DNA of 64,000 nt from Oscillospiraceae bacterium (GTDB taxonomy: Bacteria > Bacillota > Clostridia > Oscillospirales > Acutalibacteraceae). The position numbers and the translations under genes are program-made. Shown in pieces: positions 16,104-23,645 of this stretch (position 1 is its first letter; each line of letters opens with the position of its first letter). Below the pieces are notes generated by a model. That model searched no databases and was not told the origin of the DNA. It was given only the letters and a program-made list of their open reading frames with translations. Where the stretch lies: positions 46,581-110,580 of the forward strand of contig SVOJ01000006.1 in NCBI GenBank assembly GCA_015066385.1. The letters run 5' to 3'.

Positions 16104-17363
16104 TTATTCAACTTTATGCACTTCTCTTGCGCCGAGCATGACGCCGAGCTTTGCGGAATGGAAGTTAAGACCGCCCTGCAACCACACGGCATAGGGCTCA
16201 CGCAGCGGCGCATCGGCAGACAGTTCGATGGACGAGCCGTTGGTGAATGCGCCTGCCGCCATGATGACCTGATTGTCATAGCCGGGCATGTCCCACGGTT
16301 CGGGGGTAACAAAGGAATCGACAGGTGAACCCGACTGCAGACCGCGGCAGAAAGCGCAGAGCTTTTCGGGTGTTTCAAGACACAACGACTGGATGATGTC
16401 GTGTCTTGCCTCCTGCGAGGACGGAGAAGCGGTGTAACCCATTTCCTCAAACAGCGCGGCTGTGAAAACAGCAGTCTTGAGGGCCTCCCCCGTGACGTGC
16501 GGTGCGCTGAACATACCCATGAGCAGTTCGCGGTTGGTGCCGAGGGATGCACCGATCTCACGCCCCGTGCCGGGTGTGGTCATGCGGTAGGACACCAGTT
16601 CCACAAGGTCTGCCCTGCCGCAGATGTAGCCGCCGCAACGGGCAATGCCCGCACCGGGATTCTTGATGAGCGAACCGCCCATGAGGTCGGCATGACGGGC
16701 AACAGGCTCGTCCTTTTCGACAAATTCACCGTAGCAATTGTCCACCAGCACAAGAGTTTCGGGGGAAATCTCTTTGGCAAGCACGGCAATGCGGTCAATT
16801 TCGTCCACACCAAGGCTTGCACGCAGTGTATAACCACGGGATCGCTGAATATAAACGCACTTCGGTTTCAGTTCACCGACAGCCTTTGCAATACCGTCAA
16901 AATCGGGTGTGCCGTCGGGCAATAAGGCGACTTCTTTGTAGGTGACACCGAAATCCTTGAGCGAGCCTTGTCCGTCAGGACCTTTCAGCCCGATGACGGG
17001 ACGGATGGTATCATAGGGTGTGCCCGTGACGGAAAGCATGATGTCCCCGGGACGAAGTACGCCAAAGAGCATAGTAGCAAGAGTATGGGTACCGCTTGCA
17101 AACGAGGTGCTGATAATGGCAGCCTCGGCACCGTAGATCTGTGCACAGACACGGTCGGCGGTTTCGCGGCCGCGGTCACCGTAGCCGTAGCCTGTGGTGG
17201 CACCGAAATCGGCTTCGCACACGCGGTTGTCGATGAATGCACGCAGCACTTTCTGCTGATTGTATTCGGTAATCTTGTCGATCTCGGCAAACTTATCGGC
17301 ACATTTTGCGAGTGCCTTGTCTGCAAGAGCGAGCAGATTGGTATCAAAATCAAAAAAAGCCAT
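16104..17363 (-). CDS. Methionine gamma-lyase family PLP protein (aluminium-resistance-like)
   Basis: 419 residues from the ATG at 17363 (AGGAG upstream). It is a PLP-dependent Cys/Met-metabolism fold: EAAIISTSFASGTHTLA, VDNCYGEFVE and the probable Schiff-base Lys in DLMGGSLIKNPGAGIA. It matches the family found next to hfq/glnA in Bacilli and historically called aluminium-resistance protein; enzymatic activity is unproven. It is isolated here, and a fragment of a former second copy lies 420 bp downstream. Confidence 0.88.
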   Translation of the reverse strand: MAFFDFDTNLLALADKALAKCADKFAEIDKITEYNQQKVLRAFIDNRVCEADFGATTGYGYGDRGRETADRVCAQIYGAEAAIISTSFASGTHTLATMLFGVLRPGDIMLSVTGTPYDTIRPVIGLKGPDGQGSLKDFGVTYKEVALLPDGTPDFDGIAKAVGELKPKCVYIQRSRGYTLRASLGVDEIDRIAVLAKEISPETLVLVDNCYGEFVEKDEPVARHADLMGGSLIKNPGAGIARCGGYICGRADLVELVSYRMTTPGTGREIGASLGTNRELLMGMFSAPHVTGEALKTAVFTAALFEEMGYTASPSSQEARHDIIQSLCLETPEKLCAFCRGLQSGSPVDSFVTPEPWDMPGYDNQVIMAAGAFTNGSSIELSADAPLREPYAVWLQGGLNFHSAKLGVMLGAREVHKVE

Positions 17364-17388
17364 GTAAAACTCCTGTTTCTTCACAAAA

Positions 17389-17575
17389 CAAATTACGGTT
17401 TAGCGGGGAGTTGGGAGAGTCAATCATGGGGACGGCTACTGTGATTGCCACTACCATTTTTCAAAAAAGGCAATCGCAGTACTGTCCCCTGATTTACGAC
17501 CACGCACAAATTTAAACAAAATAATACAAATAAATATCCAAAAATATCGCCGCCAAACCGCAATTTGTCTGTTTG
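17389..17575. repeat. MITE-like repeat with AAATTACGGTTTA arms and REP-like palindrome
   Basis: The left arm AAATTACGGTTTAGCGGGG and right arm GCCGCCAAACCGCAATTTG are inverted copies of the outer arms at 7.0 and 23.05 kb. Inside, 17428-17489 is an imperfect palindrome running from GGGGACGGCTACTGTGATTG to CAATCGCAGTACTGTCCCC, the kind of hairpin associated with REP/IS200-type elements. No gene. Confidence 0.7.
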
Positions 17576-17605
17576 AAAATCTTTTTATTTTCGTGATATA
17601 AAAAT

Positions 17606-17631
17606 ACGGAACACCCGATTGAGTGTTCCGT
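17606..17631 (-). terminator. Terminator of infC-rpmI-rplT operon
   Basis: ACGGAACAC / GTGTTCCGT 9-bp stem followed by T-rich sequence on the minus strand. Confidence 0.8.
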
Positions 17632-17644
17632 AGAACGAAATTAC

Positions 17645-18001
17645 TTACTGAAGAGCAGCCTTTGCTTTTTCGGTGAGAGCGGTGAAAGCAGCAGCGTCGG
17701 AAATAGCAATTTCAGAGAGCATCTTGCGGTTGAGCGTGATGCCGGCCTTCTTGAGGCCGTTCATGAACGTGGAATAGTTCATGCCGTTTGCCTTGCAGGC
17801 AGCACTGATGCGGGCGATCCACAGACGGCGGAAGTTTCTCTTCTTCTGCTTTCTGCCGATGTATGCATAGTTGCCGGACTTCATGACAGCCTGCTTGGCG
17901 GTCTTGAAAAGTCTTGCCTTGGAGCCGTAGTAACCCTTAGCTGCCTTGAGGACTTTATTTCTTCTCTTGCGAGTCATGATTGCGCCTTTAATACGTGCCA
18001 T
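17645..18001 (-). CDS. rplT: 50S ribosomal protein L20
   Basis: 118 residues, family-typical, highly basic, with [19 protein letters not shown] and the [21 protein letters not shown]-binding region. L20 nucleates early 50S assembly and in Firmicutes represses its own operon through the leader RNA. Last gene of infC-rpmI-rplT. Confidence 0.98.
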   Translation of the reverse strand: MARIKGAIMTRKRRNKVLKAAKGYYGSKARLFKTAKQAVMKSGNYAYIGRKQKKRNFRRLWIARISAACKANGMNYSTFMNGLKKAGITLNRKMLSEIAISDAAAFTALTEKAKAALQ

Positions 18002-18035
18002 TGATAATTACCTCCAATAATCCTAATCGTTCTTC

Positions 18036-18233
18036 TTATTTGTAAGGAATAAGACGTTTGATCTGCTTTACGTTGGTCTTATCGGCAACGGCGGTCTTGC
18101 GCAGATTTCTTTTTCTCTTGGTGGACTTCTTGTTCAGGATGTGGGACTTGTAGGCGTGAGCGCGGATGGGCTTGCCGTTCTTGGAAAGCTTAAAACGCTT
18201 CTTTGCGCCGGAGTTGGTCTTAAGTTTGGGCAT
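18036..18233 (-). CDS. rpmI: 50S ribosomal protein L35
   Basis: 65 residues, with [20 protein letters not shown] and a basic C-terminus. It lies between infC and rplT, 34 bp before rplT, as in most bacteria. Confidence 0.98.
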   Translation of the reverse strand: MPKLKTNSGAKKRFKLSKNGKPIRAHAYKSHILNKKSTKRKRNLRKTAVADKTNVKQIKRLIPYK

Positions 18234-18277
18234 TTTTATTTTCCTCCATTCATTATTAACAAGGGGTGCGGGGTGTT

Positions 18278-18799
18278 TTACTTCTTAGCCGTCTTTGCGG
18301 CGAGGAACATGAGCATATTGCGTCCTTCCAGTTTTGCTTCCTTTTCAACCGTGCAATATTCGGAACACATCTCTGCAAAACGTTGCATGATTTCAATGCC
18401 GCGTTCGGGATGTGCCATTTCACGGCCGCGGAAACGGATGGACACCTTGACCTTATTACCTGCCTGCAGGAAACGGCGGGCATGGTTGGCCTTGGTTTCA
18501 AAGTCATGCGTGTCAATGTTCAGGGAGAGCTGAACCTCTTTGATTTCGATGATCTTCTGGTTCTTTCTTGCTTCCTTTTCCCGCTTCTGCTGCTCAAAAC
18601 GGTACTTGCCGTAGTCCATGATCTTGCACACGGGCGGCTGTGCCTGGGGAGCAATTTTGACAAGGTCAAGATTTCTGTAAACAGCGGCATCGAGAGCCTG
18701 TTTTGCACTCATGATTCCGAGCTGTTCGCCGTCGTCAGTGATCACACGGACTTCCTTGTCGCGGATTTCTTCATTGATTTGCAGTTCCTTGGTAGCGAT
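18278..18799 (-). CDS. infC: Translation initiation factor IF-3 with AUC start
   Basis: Conserved IF-3 sequence begins [19 protein letters not shown] and ends in the basic C-domain ([12 protein letters not shown]). GGAGGTG lies 9 bases before an ATC codon at 18799-18797, and no ATG, GTG or TTG occurs in frame between this SD and the conserved N-terminus. IF-3 genes commonly start with AUU/AUC/AUA so that IF-3, which rejects non-standard starts, limits its own synthesis. With this start the protein has 173 residues, normal length; the longer open frame to 19012 runs through the leader and is not coding. Confidence 0.93.
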   Translation of the reverse strand: MATKELQINEEIRDKEVRVITDDGEQLGIMSAKQALDAAVYRNLDLVKIAPQAQPPVCKIMDYGKYRFEQQKREKEARKNQKIIEIKEVQLSLNIDTHDFETKANHARRFLQAGNKVKVSIRFRGREMAHPERGIEIMQRFAEMCSEYCTVEKEAKLEGRNMLMFLAAKTAKK

Positions 18800-18977
18800 A
18801 AATAAACACCTCCGAAAGTAAATACAAAAAAACGGACGCAAAATACGTCCGCTGCTCTCAGCAAAACAACACACAAAATACCACAGAAAGACACTGTGAT
18901 GCGGTTTGTTTTGACTATCTACCCGATGAAACGGAATTCGGCGGGTGAGAGCGGCTGACGCCGTCTGCTTGTTTTGC
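18800..18977 (-). promoter_or_regulatory. infC operon leader with attenuator (L20-leader type)
   Basis: ~178-nt untranslated leader between the promoter and the IF-3 SD. Near its 3' end CGGACG/CGTCCG (18833-18851) followed by seven U (18826-18832) forms a full intrinsic terminator inside the leader, so transcription can be attenuated before infC. Upstream bases can form competing pairs (TTTTGTTGT with ACAAACAAAA-like segments). The position matches the L20 autoregulatory leader of Firmicutes; I could not fold it. Confidence 0.75.
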
Positions 18978-18983
18978 CTGTAC

Positions 18984-19012
18984 AGTATAACAAACCGATT
19001 TGCATTTGTCAA
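18984..19012 (-). promoter_or_regulatory. Promoter of infC-rpmI-rplT operon
   Basis: Minus strand TTGACA-N17-TATACT. Confidence 0.85.
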
Positions 19013-19049
19013 GCACTTTTTATAAAAACAGACACAGATATTTCAATTT

Positions 19050-20402
19050 TCAGAATTGCAGATTTTTTGCATCAGGCTCATTATTATTGAAAAACATAAT
19101 ATAATAAATCGGCAGATAGGTAATTTTCCCGTTCTGCGTTACACTTCTTTCATTTGAAACCACAAAGGCCTTTTTAACGTGATAATCCTCATTCTTCACA
19201 AAGGTGTTCAGCGCACTGTGAACCGTATAATCTTTTCCTGATTTGACTTCGATCGGCACAGCAGAAAGACTGTTGTAATCATCAACCAGATAGTCCACCT
19301 CACCCTTGCTTCTGTTATCATAATAAAACAATTTAAAACCGTGAGCAATCAGCTCGCTTGCAACCGCAGTTTCATAGACCGCCCCGAGATTGATACTTTT
19401 TTCATCATCCAGAACCGCACGGATATTGTTGCCATACAGAATACCGGTGAGAATCCCCACATCATTGAGATATAATTTCAATAAATTTTTCCCCGTGGAT
19501 TCAATAAGCGGAAACACGGGAGTTGAAATTGCCTGCACATGCAACGCAATACCTGCGCTGACAAGATACTCAAACTCATCCGCGTAGTCGCTGAATATTT
19601 TTCCTTTTTTGTTTTCAATATTCTGCGCAACAACGCGTTTCTTCTTGCTTTCCATGTTGGACACGATCAAGTCGTAAACTCTGCGGATTTTCAATTTTTT
19701 TTCTTCATCATATTTGGAAGCATCCGCCGCATAGTAATCATGAATTTCGCTTTGAATCTCACGCACCGCCTGAATGTTTCTGGTTTCAAGATAGGCATTC
19801 ACGGACGCAGGCAAACCACCCACAAGCAGAAACTTGCGAAACAGATCCATCATCTTATTGTGCATCGGTTCGTCAAGCGCTTCTGCCCGTTCAAATTTTT
19901 TGCGCATGGCTTCAATCGCAATTCCGTTCAAGCCGTTTGCATACAGAAATTCTTCAAAATCCAACGGAAACATTCTGACCTTGCGGATACTGCCCATGGG
20001 AATCGAGGTCGTCTGCGAAAGTGTGACACCAAGCAGCGAACCGCTTGCGATATATGTGAATCGCTTGTCCTGCGACAAAAATTTAAGCAACGTCAGCAAA
20101 TGCGGATAAACCTGGATTTCATCAATAAAAATCAGCGTATCTTCTTTGTTTTTCATTTTATCGCCTGCAAACATACTGATTTGCAGATAAAAATCCTCCA
20201 CCGTTTTTATACCGGCAAAAAGACGATCCCCCATGAAATCTGCAATCATATTCACTTCGATAAAGTTTTTAAAAATTTTCTGTCCGACATGACGGATGAT
20301 ATATGTTTTGCCGACCTGACGTGCACCGTCAATCAGCAATATCTTTTCCGAGCCGCTTTTTAAATGCTCTTCAATTGTCTTTTCTATTTTGCGATACAGC
20401 AT
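19050..20402 (-). CDS. AAA+ ATPase with DUF4143-type nuclease-like C-terminus, copy 1
   Basis: 450 residues from the ATG at 20402 (GGAGGTG 7 bp upstream). Walker A GARQVGKT (26-33), Walker B LIFIDEIQ (~90) and a sensor segment YIASGSLLG; the C-terminal half has GEVDYLVDD...VPIEVKSGK (~364-385), a PD-(D/E)xK-like pattern. The family is widespread and uncharacterised, often mobile. It stands alone between the translation-factor operon and a divergent sigma operon. Its promoter is built from 33-bp tandem repeats. Confidence 0.88.
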   Translation of the reverse strand: MLYRKIEKTIEEHLKSGSEKILLIDGARQVGKTYIIRHVGQKIFKNFIEVNMIADFMGDRLFAGIKTVEDFYLQISMFAGDKMKNKEDTLIFIDEIQVYPHLLTLLKFLSQDKRFTYIASGSLLGVTLSQTTSIPMGSIRKVRMFPLDFEEFLYANGLNGIAIEAMRKKFERAEALDEPMHNKMMDLFRKFLLVGGLPASVNAYLETRNIQAVREIQSEIHDYYAADASKYDEEKKLKIRRVYDLIVSNMESKKKRVVAQNIENKKGKIFSDYADEFEYLVSAGIALHVQAISTPVFPLIESTGKNLLKLYLNDVGILTGILYGNNIRAVLDDEKSINLGAVYETAVASELIAHGFKLFYYDNRSKGEVDYLVDDYNSLSAVPIEVKSGKDYTVHSALNTFVKNEDYHVKKAFVVSNERSVTQNGKITYLPIYYIMFFNNNEPDAKNLQF

Positions 20403-20428
20403 CAAAAACACCTCCGCTGACTTTTCAA

Positions 20429-20527
20429 TAGAATTATAGCACAAAAAAACCAACTTTTCAATAAGATTTACACCTCAAAAAGCCAACTCTTCAATATATT
20501 TTACAACCAAAAATGCCAACTTTTCAA
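20429..20527 (-). repeat. Three exact-period 33-bp tandem repeats forming a promoter
   Basis: Read on the minus strand, units at 20527-20495, 20494-20462 and 20461-20429 each begin TTGAA(A/G)AGTTGG and continue T-rich; a fourth partial TTGAAAAG ends at 20421. The third unit supplies -35 TTGAAA and -10 TATAAT (20433-20461, spacer 17) of the ATPase gene. Confidence 0.88.
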
Positions 20528-20552
20528 ATTTTGAAAAAATTTTCAAAAACTT

Positions 20553-20582
20553 TGTAACGAATTGCAACTTCGGGCGTATAAT
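20553..20582 (+). promoter_or_regulatory. Candidate ECF-sigma promoter of sigma operon 2
   Basis: TGTAAC-N16-CGTATAAT, a close match to SigW/SigX-type ECF promoters, 32 bp upstream of the sigma gene. Confidence 0.6.
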
Positions 20583-20613
20583 GGGTGAACAGGAAAAAGG
20601 CAGGTGAAAACCG

Positions 20614-21093
20614 ATGGACGCAGATTTTGAAAGCATTTACAAAGAATATTACACTCCCGTGTACCGTTATCTGCTGTCTTTGACGAAAGACACAGCCGAG
20701 GCGGAAGAACTGACGCAGGAAACCTTTTTCAAGGCGCTTAAGAATATTGAAAAGTATGACCCTGCACAGAAAATGCTGACATGGCTTTGTGCCATCGGCA
20801 AGAATGCGTTTTTCTCGCAACAGCGAAAAGCCGGCAAAGAAACCGAACTGCACGATTCGCTCGCAGACGACGACAACGGCATTCTTGACCGCATCATCGA
20901 CAGCGAAACGAGCATGGAAATTCTGCAGATTTTGCACACCTTACCCGAACCGTACAAGGAAGTTTTCACCCTTCGTGTACTGGGAAATCTGTCCTTTCAG
21001 AAGATCGGTGGAGTGTTCGGCAAAACCGAATCGTGGGCAAGAGTCACCTTTTTCCGTTCCAAAACGAAGATACAGGAGCAATTAGAAAAATGA
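20614..21093 (+). CDS. ECF-type RNA polymerase sigma factor 2
   Basis: 159 residues. Region 2 has YRYLLSLTKDTAEAEELTQETFFKAL and TWLCAIGKNAFFSQQRK; region 4 has LPEPYKEVFTLRVLGNLSFQKIGGVFGKTESWARVTFFRSKTKI. It overlaps the next gene by 4 bp (ATGA). Paralogue of 13765-14256 with the same operon order; recognition helices differ modestly, so regulons may overlap. Confidence 0.92.
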   Translation: MDADFESIYKEYYTPVYRYLLSLTKDTAEAEELTQETFFKALKNIEKYDPAQKMLTWLCAIGKNAFFSQQRKAGKETELHDSLADDDNGILDRIIDSETSMEILQILHTLPEPYKEVFTLRVLGNLSFQKIGGVFGKTESWARVTFFRSKTKIQEQLEK

Positions 21094-21788
21094 AAAATAC
21101 CGTTACATGTGAAATTATTCAGGATCTGATTCCGCTGTATGCGGACGACGTCTGCTCGGGCAGTTCGCGTGCCTTTGTGCAGGAGCATCTGGCTGTCTGC
21201 GAGGATTGCAGAAAGGTTGCCGAAAGCGGCAATCTGCCCGTTGAAATCCCCTTTTTGGCACAAAAAAAAGCACTGCGCAGGTTCAGAAAGAAGATGACAA
21301 GAAAAAATATTCTCATCGCTGTTCTTGCTTTTCTTGCGAGTGCGTGTGTGCTTGCGGGTGCATGTTATGGGCTGTTCGTTCCCGAATTTGTTGTTCCCTA
21401 CAGCGAAGACCTCTTGCATGCACACATTCCGATTGACAGCGGCATTGATGTAAATATCAACATCGGCAATTACAAACAGGTGCATACGTGGTCGATTACG
21501 GACGAGGAAAGCGGAAAAACAGACGTGTATCTGACCGTCACGCAGACACTTTTCACACGGCTGTATACCCCCGAAGACAAGTCGGATTATCTGTGGCGCA
21601 CCAACAACGACGGCTGTGTCGATTTTCATTCGGGGATTTATCATCCCTATTCCTTCGGTGCAACGGATGAGGATGTGCAGAACATCTATTACCTCGAAAT
21701 GCCGCCCGAAGATATTCTGACCATGACCGACGGCATCACGTTTGACAACTACAAAACCTATCGCATCTGGTCAGCAGAGCAGCCGTAA
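21090..21788 (+). CDS. Zinc-finger anti-sigma factor with extracellular domain
   Basis: 232 residues from the ATG overlapping the sigma stop. The N-terminal zf-HC2 motif is VTCEIIQDLIPLYADDVCS and HLAVCEDC, one transmembrane helix lies at ~70-95, then an exterior domain of ~135 residues with no recognised family. A single-pass layout fits a regulated-proteolysis anti-sigma factor. Starts further upstream would lie inside the sigma gene and are rejected. Confidence 0.87.
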   Translation: MKNTVTCEIIQDLIPLYADDVCSGSSRAFVQEHLAVCEDCRKVAESGNLPVEIPFLAQKKALRRFRKKMTRKNILIAVLAFLASACVLAGACYGLFVPEFVVPYSEDLLHAHIPIDSGIDVNINIGNYKQVHTWSITDEESGKTDVYLTVTQTLFTRLYTPEDKSDYLWRTNNDGCVDFHSGIYHPYSFGATDEDVQNIYYLEMPPEDILTMTDGITFDNYKTYRIWSAEQP

Positions 21789-22979
21789 TTACAGCCGTTT
21801 GCGCAAAAAGTCGCCCGGTTGCAGTTTGTAAGGACAAGCAATGCGAAGGTGCTCCTGCACAAGGTGTGCTTCTTCCCTGCTGTTCCCTTTCATATCGGTA
21901 ATTTCGGTGACAACAAACTTTTCACCCAGCGAATCGGGTGAAAGAATTTCAAGCGTATCCCCGACTTTGAAGCGGTTGCGCTGTTCAATCAGAATCCCTG
22001 TGTCTGTGGCTTCGAGCACGCGGGCGGTGAACTGACAGGTTGAACGGTACAGCCCGTCATTGTTGGGGTCTTTTGCTACATTGCCGAAATAAAATCCCGT
22101 GTCAAACGGACGGTGGCTTGCGCACAGCAGTTCCTGTTCGCAGATTTCCAGCGGGGCTGTGCCGTCCATGGCATGGCGGTAGGCATTGACCACGGTGGCA
22201 ACATAGTAGGCGGTTTTCATTCTGCCTTCGATTTTGAATGAAGTGACTCCCGCATCGGCAATATCCTGCAGAAAATCAATACATTTCATATCTGCGGAAC
22301 TGAGCACCGCCGTTGCGCCTGCTTCTTCAATGACCGGCAGATACATATCGGGACGTTTTTCTTCCACAAGATAGTAATTCCAACGGCAGGGCTGGGTGCA
22401 ATCCCCGCGATTGCCCGAGCGGTGGGAAATGTAAGAACTTAACAGGCATCTTCCCGAATAAGCCATGCACATCGCCCCGTGCACAAAGGCTTCAATTTCA
22501 AGGGTGCCGGGAGTCTTGTCACGAAGCACCTTGATATCGTCAAGACGCATTTCGCGACCCAACACCACACGCTTGGCACCCATTTTGTGCCAGGTTGCGG
22601 CGGCTTTCCAGTTTACACAGTTTGCCTGCGTGCTGACGTGCAGTTCCAGTTCAGGAACCTTTTCTTTCAGTTCTGCCAGTACCCCGAGGTCGGATACAAT
22701 GGCGGCATCCGCACCCGCAAGCAAAAGATTTTTGCCGTATTCTTCCAGTGCATCAATTTCGCCGTTTTCGGCAAAACAGTTGACGGTGACATACATTCTT
22801 TTGCCTTTTGCATGCACATCATTTGCCGCTTGTTGCAGTTGTTCAAATGTAAATCCCGCGCTTTCCGCACGAAGCTGCAGCATCGGCCCGCCGAGATACA
22901 CCGCATCCGCACCGAAGTGCAACGCGGTCTGCAGAGCCTCAGGCGTGCCCGCCGGTGCAAGCAATTCACAGTTTTTCAT
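21789..22979 (-). CDS. Peptidase U32 family protein
   Basis: 396 residues from the ATG at 22979 (GTGAGGA upstream). Begins CELLAPAGTPEALQTALHFGADAVYLGG and contains the U32 signature EAFVHGAMCMAYSGRCLLSS with its Cys residues plus NRGDCTQPCRW. Family members include collagenase-like proteins and tRNA/rRNA hydroxylation factors; four conserved Cys favour an RNA-modification role over proteolysis. Convergent with the anti-sigma gene, no intergenic space. Confidence 0.92.
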   Translation of the reverse strand: MKNCELLAPAGTPEALQTALHFGADAVYLGGPMLQLRAESAGFTFEQLQQAANDVHAKGKRMYVTVNCFAENGEIDALEEYGKNLLLAGADAAIVSDLGVLAELKEKVPELELHVSTQANCVNWKAAATWHKMGAKRVVLGREMRLDDIKVLRDKTPGTLEIEAFVHGAMCMAYSGRCLLSSYISHRSGNRGDCTQPCRWNYYLVEEKRPDMYLPVIEEAGATAVLSSADMKCIDFLQDIADAGVTSFKIEGRMKTAYYVATVVNAYRHAMDGTAPLEICEQELLCASHRPFDTGFYFGNVAKDPNNDGLYRSTCQFTARVLEATDTGILIEQRNRFKVGDTLEILSPDSLGEKFVVTEITDMKGNSREEAHLVQEHLRIACPYKLQPGDFLRKRL

Positions 22980-23050
22980 ATATCTATCCTCACGGTTCTC
23001 AAAAATATCCATTATATATTGTACAAAAAAAACTTTTGTTTGTAAAGACT

Positions 23051-23477
23051 GCAAATTACGGTTTATCGGGGATGTTGCCCGTTTCGCACAAACCGACCCA
23101 CAGCACCCCTTGTCGCCCCTGAAAGGGCAATGTCGTCAACTTAAGAAATGTAAGCATATTGTCTGTCTATTAAACGGACAAATTACAGTCTATCGAGCTG
23201 ATCAGCGGTTTGATTTGTAGGGAACGCATAGCATGCGTTCCGCTGTGAATTTGACGATGAAAATGCATTATAAACAACAGGAAACCTCATCAGACCGCCG
23301 ATTTGCTCGGAACGGATGATATCCGTTCCCTACGATTTGTGTCCAACTTCCTGCAAATCAATCAGTTTGCCATACTATAAATTTATTTTCCTTAAGTTGA
23401 CGACATTGCCCTTTCAGGGGCGGCAAGTGTTTGAGGGGGTAATTTTCATTGATAAGCGCCCGCTAAACCGTAATTTG
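23051..23477. repeat. Composite intergenic repeat with outer inverted arms, copy B
   Basis: Left arm CAAATTACGGTTTATCGGGG and right arm CGCTAAACCGTAATTTG. The middle arms (CTTGTCGCCCCTGAAAG ... CTTTCAGGGGCGGCAAG) remain, but the extra sequence present in copy A right of the inner element is absent. Non-coding, between the divergent U32 promoter side and the giant gene's 3' end. Confidence 0.85.
23126..23410. mobile_element. 285-bp MITE-like element, copy B
   Basis: Same length and same exact 20-bp terminal inverted repeats as copy A, with only a handful of base differences. Here GAAAG on the left is matched by CTTTC on the right, so no direct target duplication is visible. Confidence 0.85.
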
Positions 23478-23517
23478 TTCGATTGCAACAATTCCGATTT
23501 TCCGTGAAAAACCAATG

Positions 23518-23552
23518 AAACGGACTGTGTCAGGTGACACAGTCCGTTTTTC
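23518..23552. terminator. Terminator after giant Ig-repeat gene
   Basis: AAACGGACTGTGTCA / TGACACAGTCCGTTT, 15-bp stem with a two-base centre and T-runs, ~95 bp past the stop of the minus-strand gene. Confidence 0.75.
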
Positions 23553-23645
23553 TGATCAATAAATTTTGCAAAAACGATAATAAGCACGTTCCTGTTCGTT
23601 TATCTTCCGGATTTCCCGCAAGAAAACGAAGTCAGCACATATTGC

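Noticed and set aside
18800..19012. N-terminal extension of IF-3 to the ATG at 19012
   Set aside because: It would start before the promoter's -10 box and translate through the attenuator hairpin; the extension has no IF-3 similarity.
20429..20527. CRISPR array at the tandem repeats (also 39473-39604 and 41869-41970)
   Set aside because: Units are contiguous, with no unique spacers of repeat-like length, only 2.5-4 units and no cas genes; two of the arrays contain a promoter.
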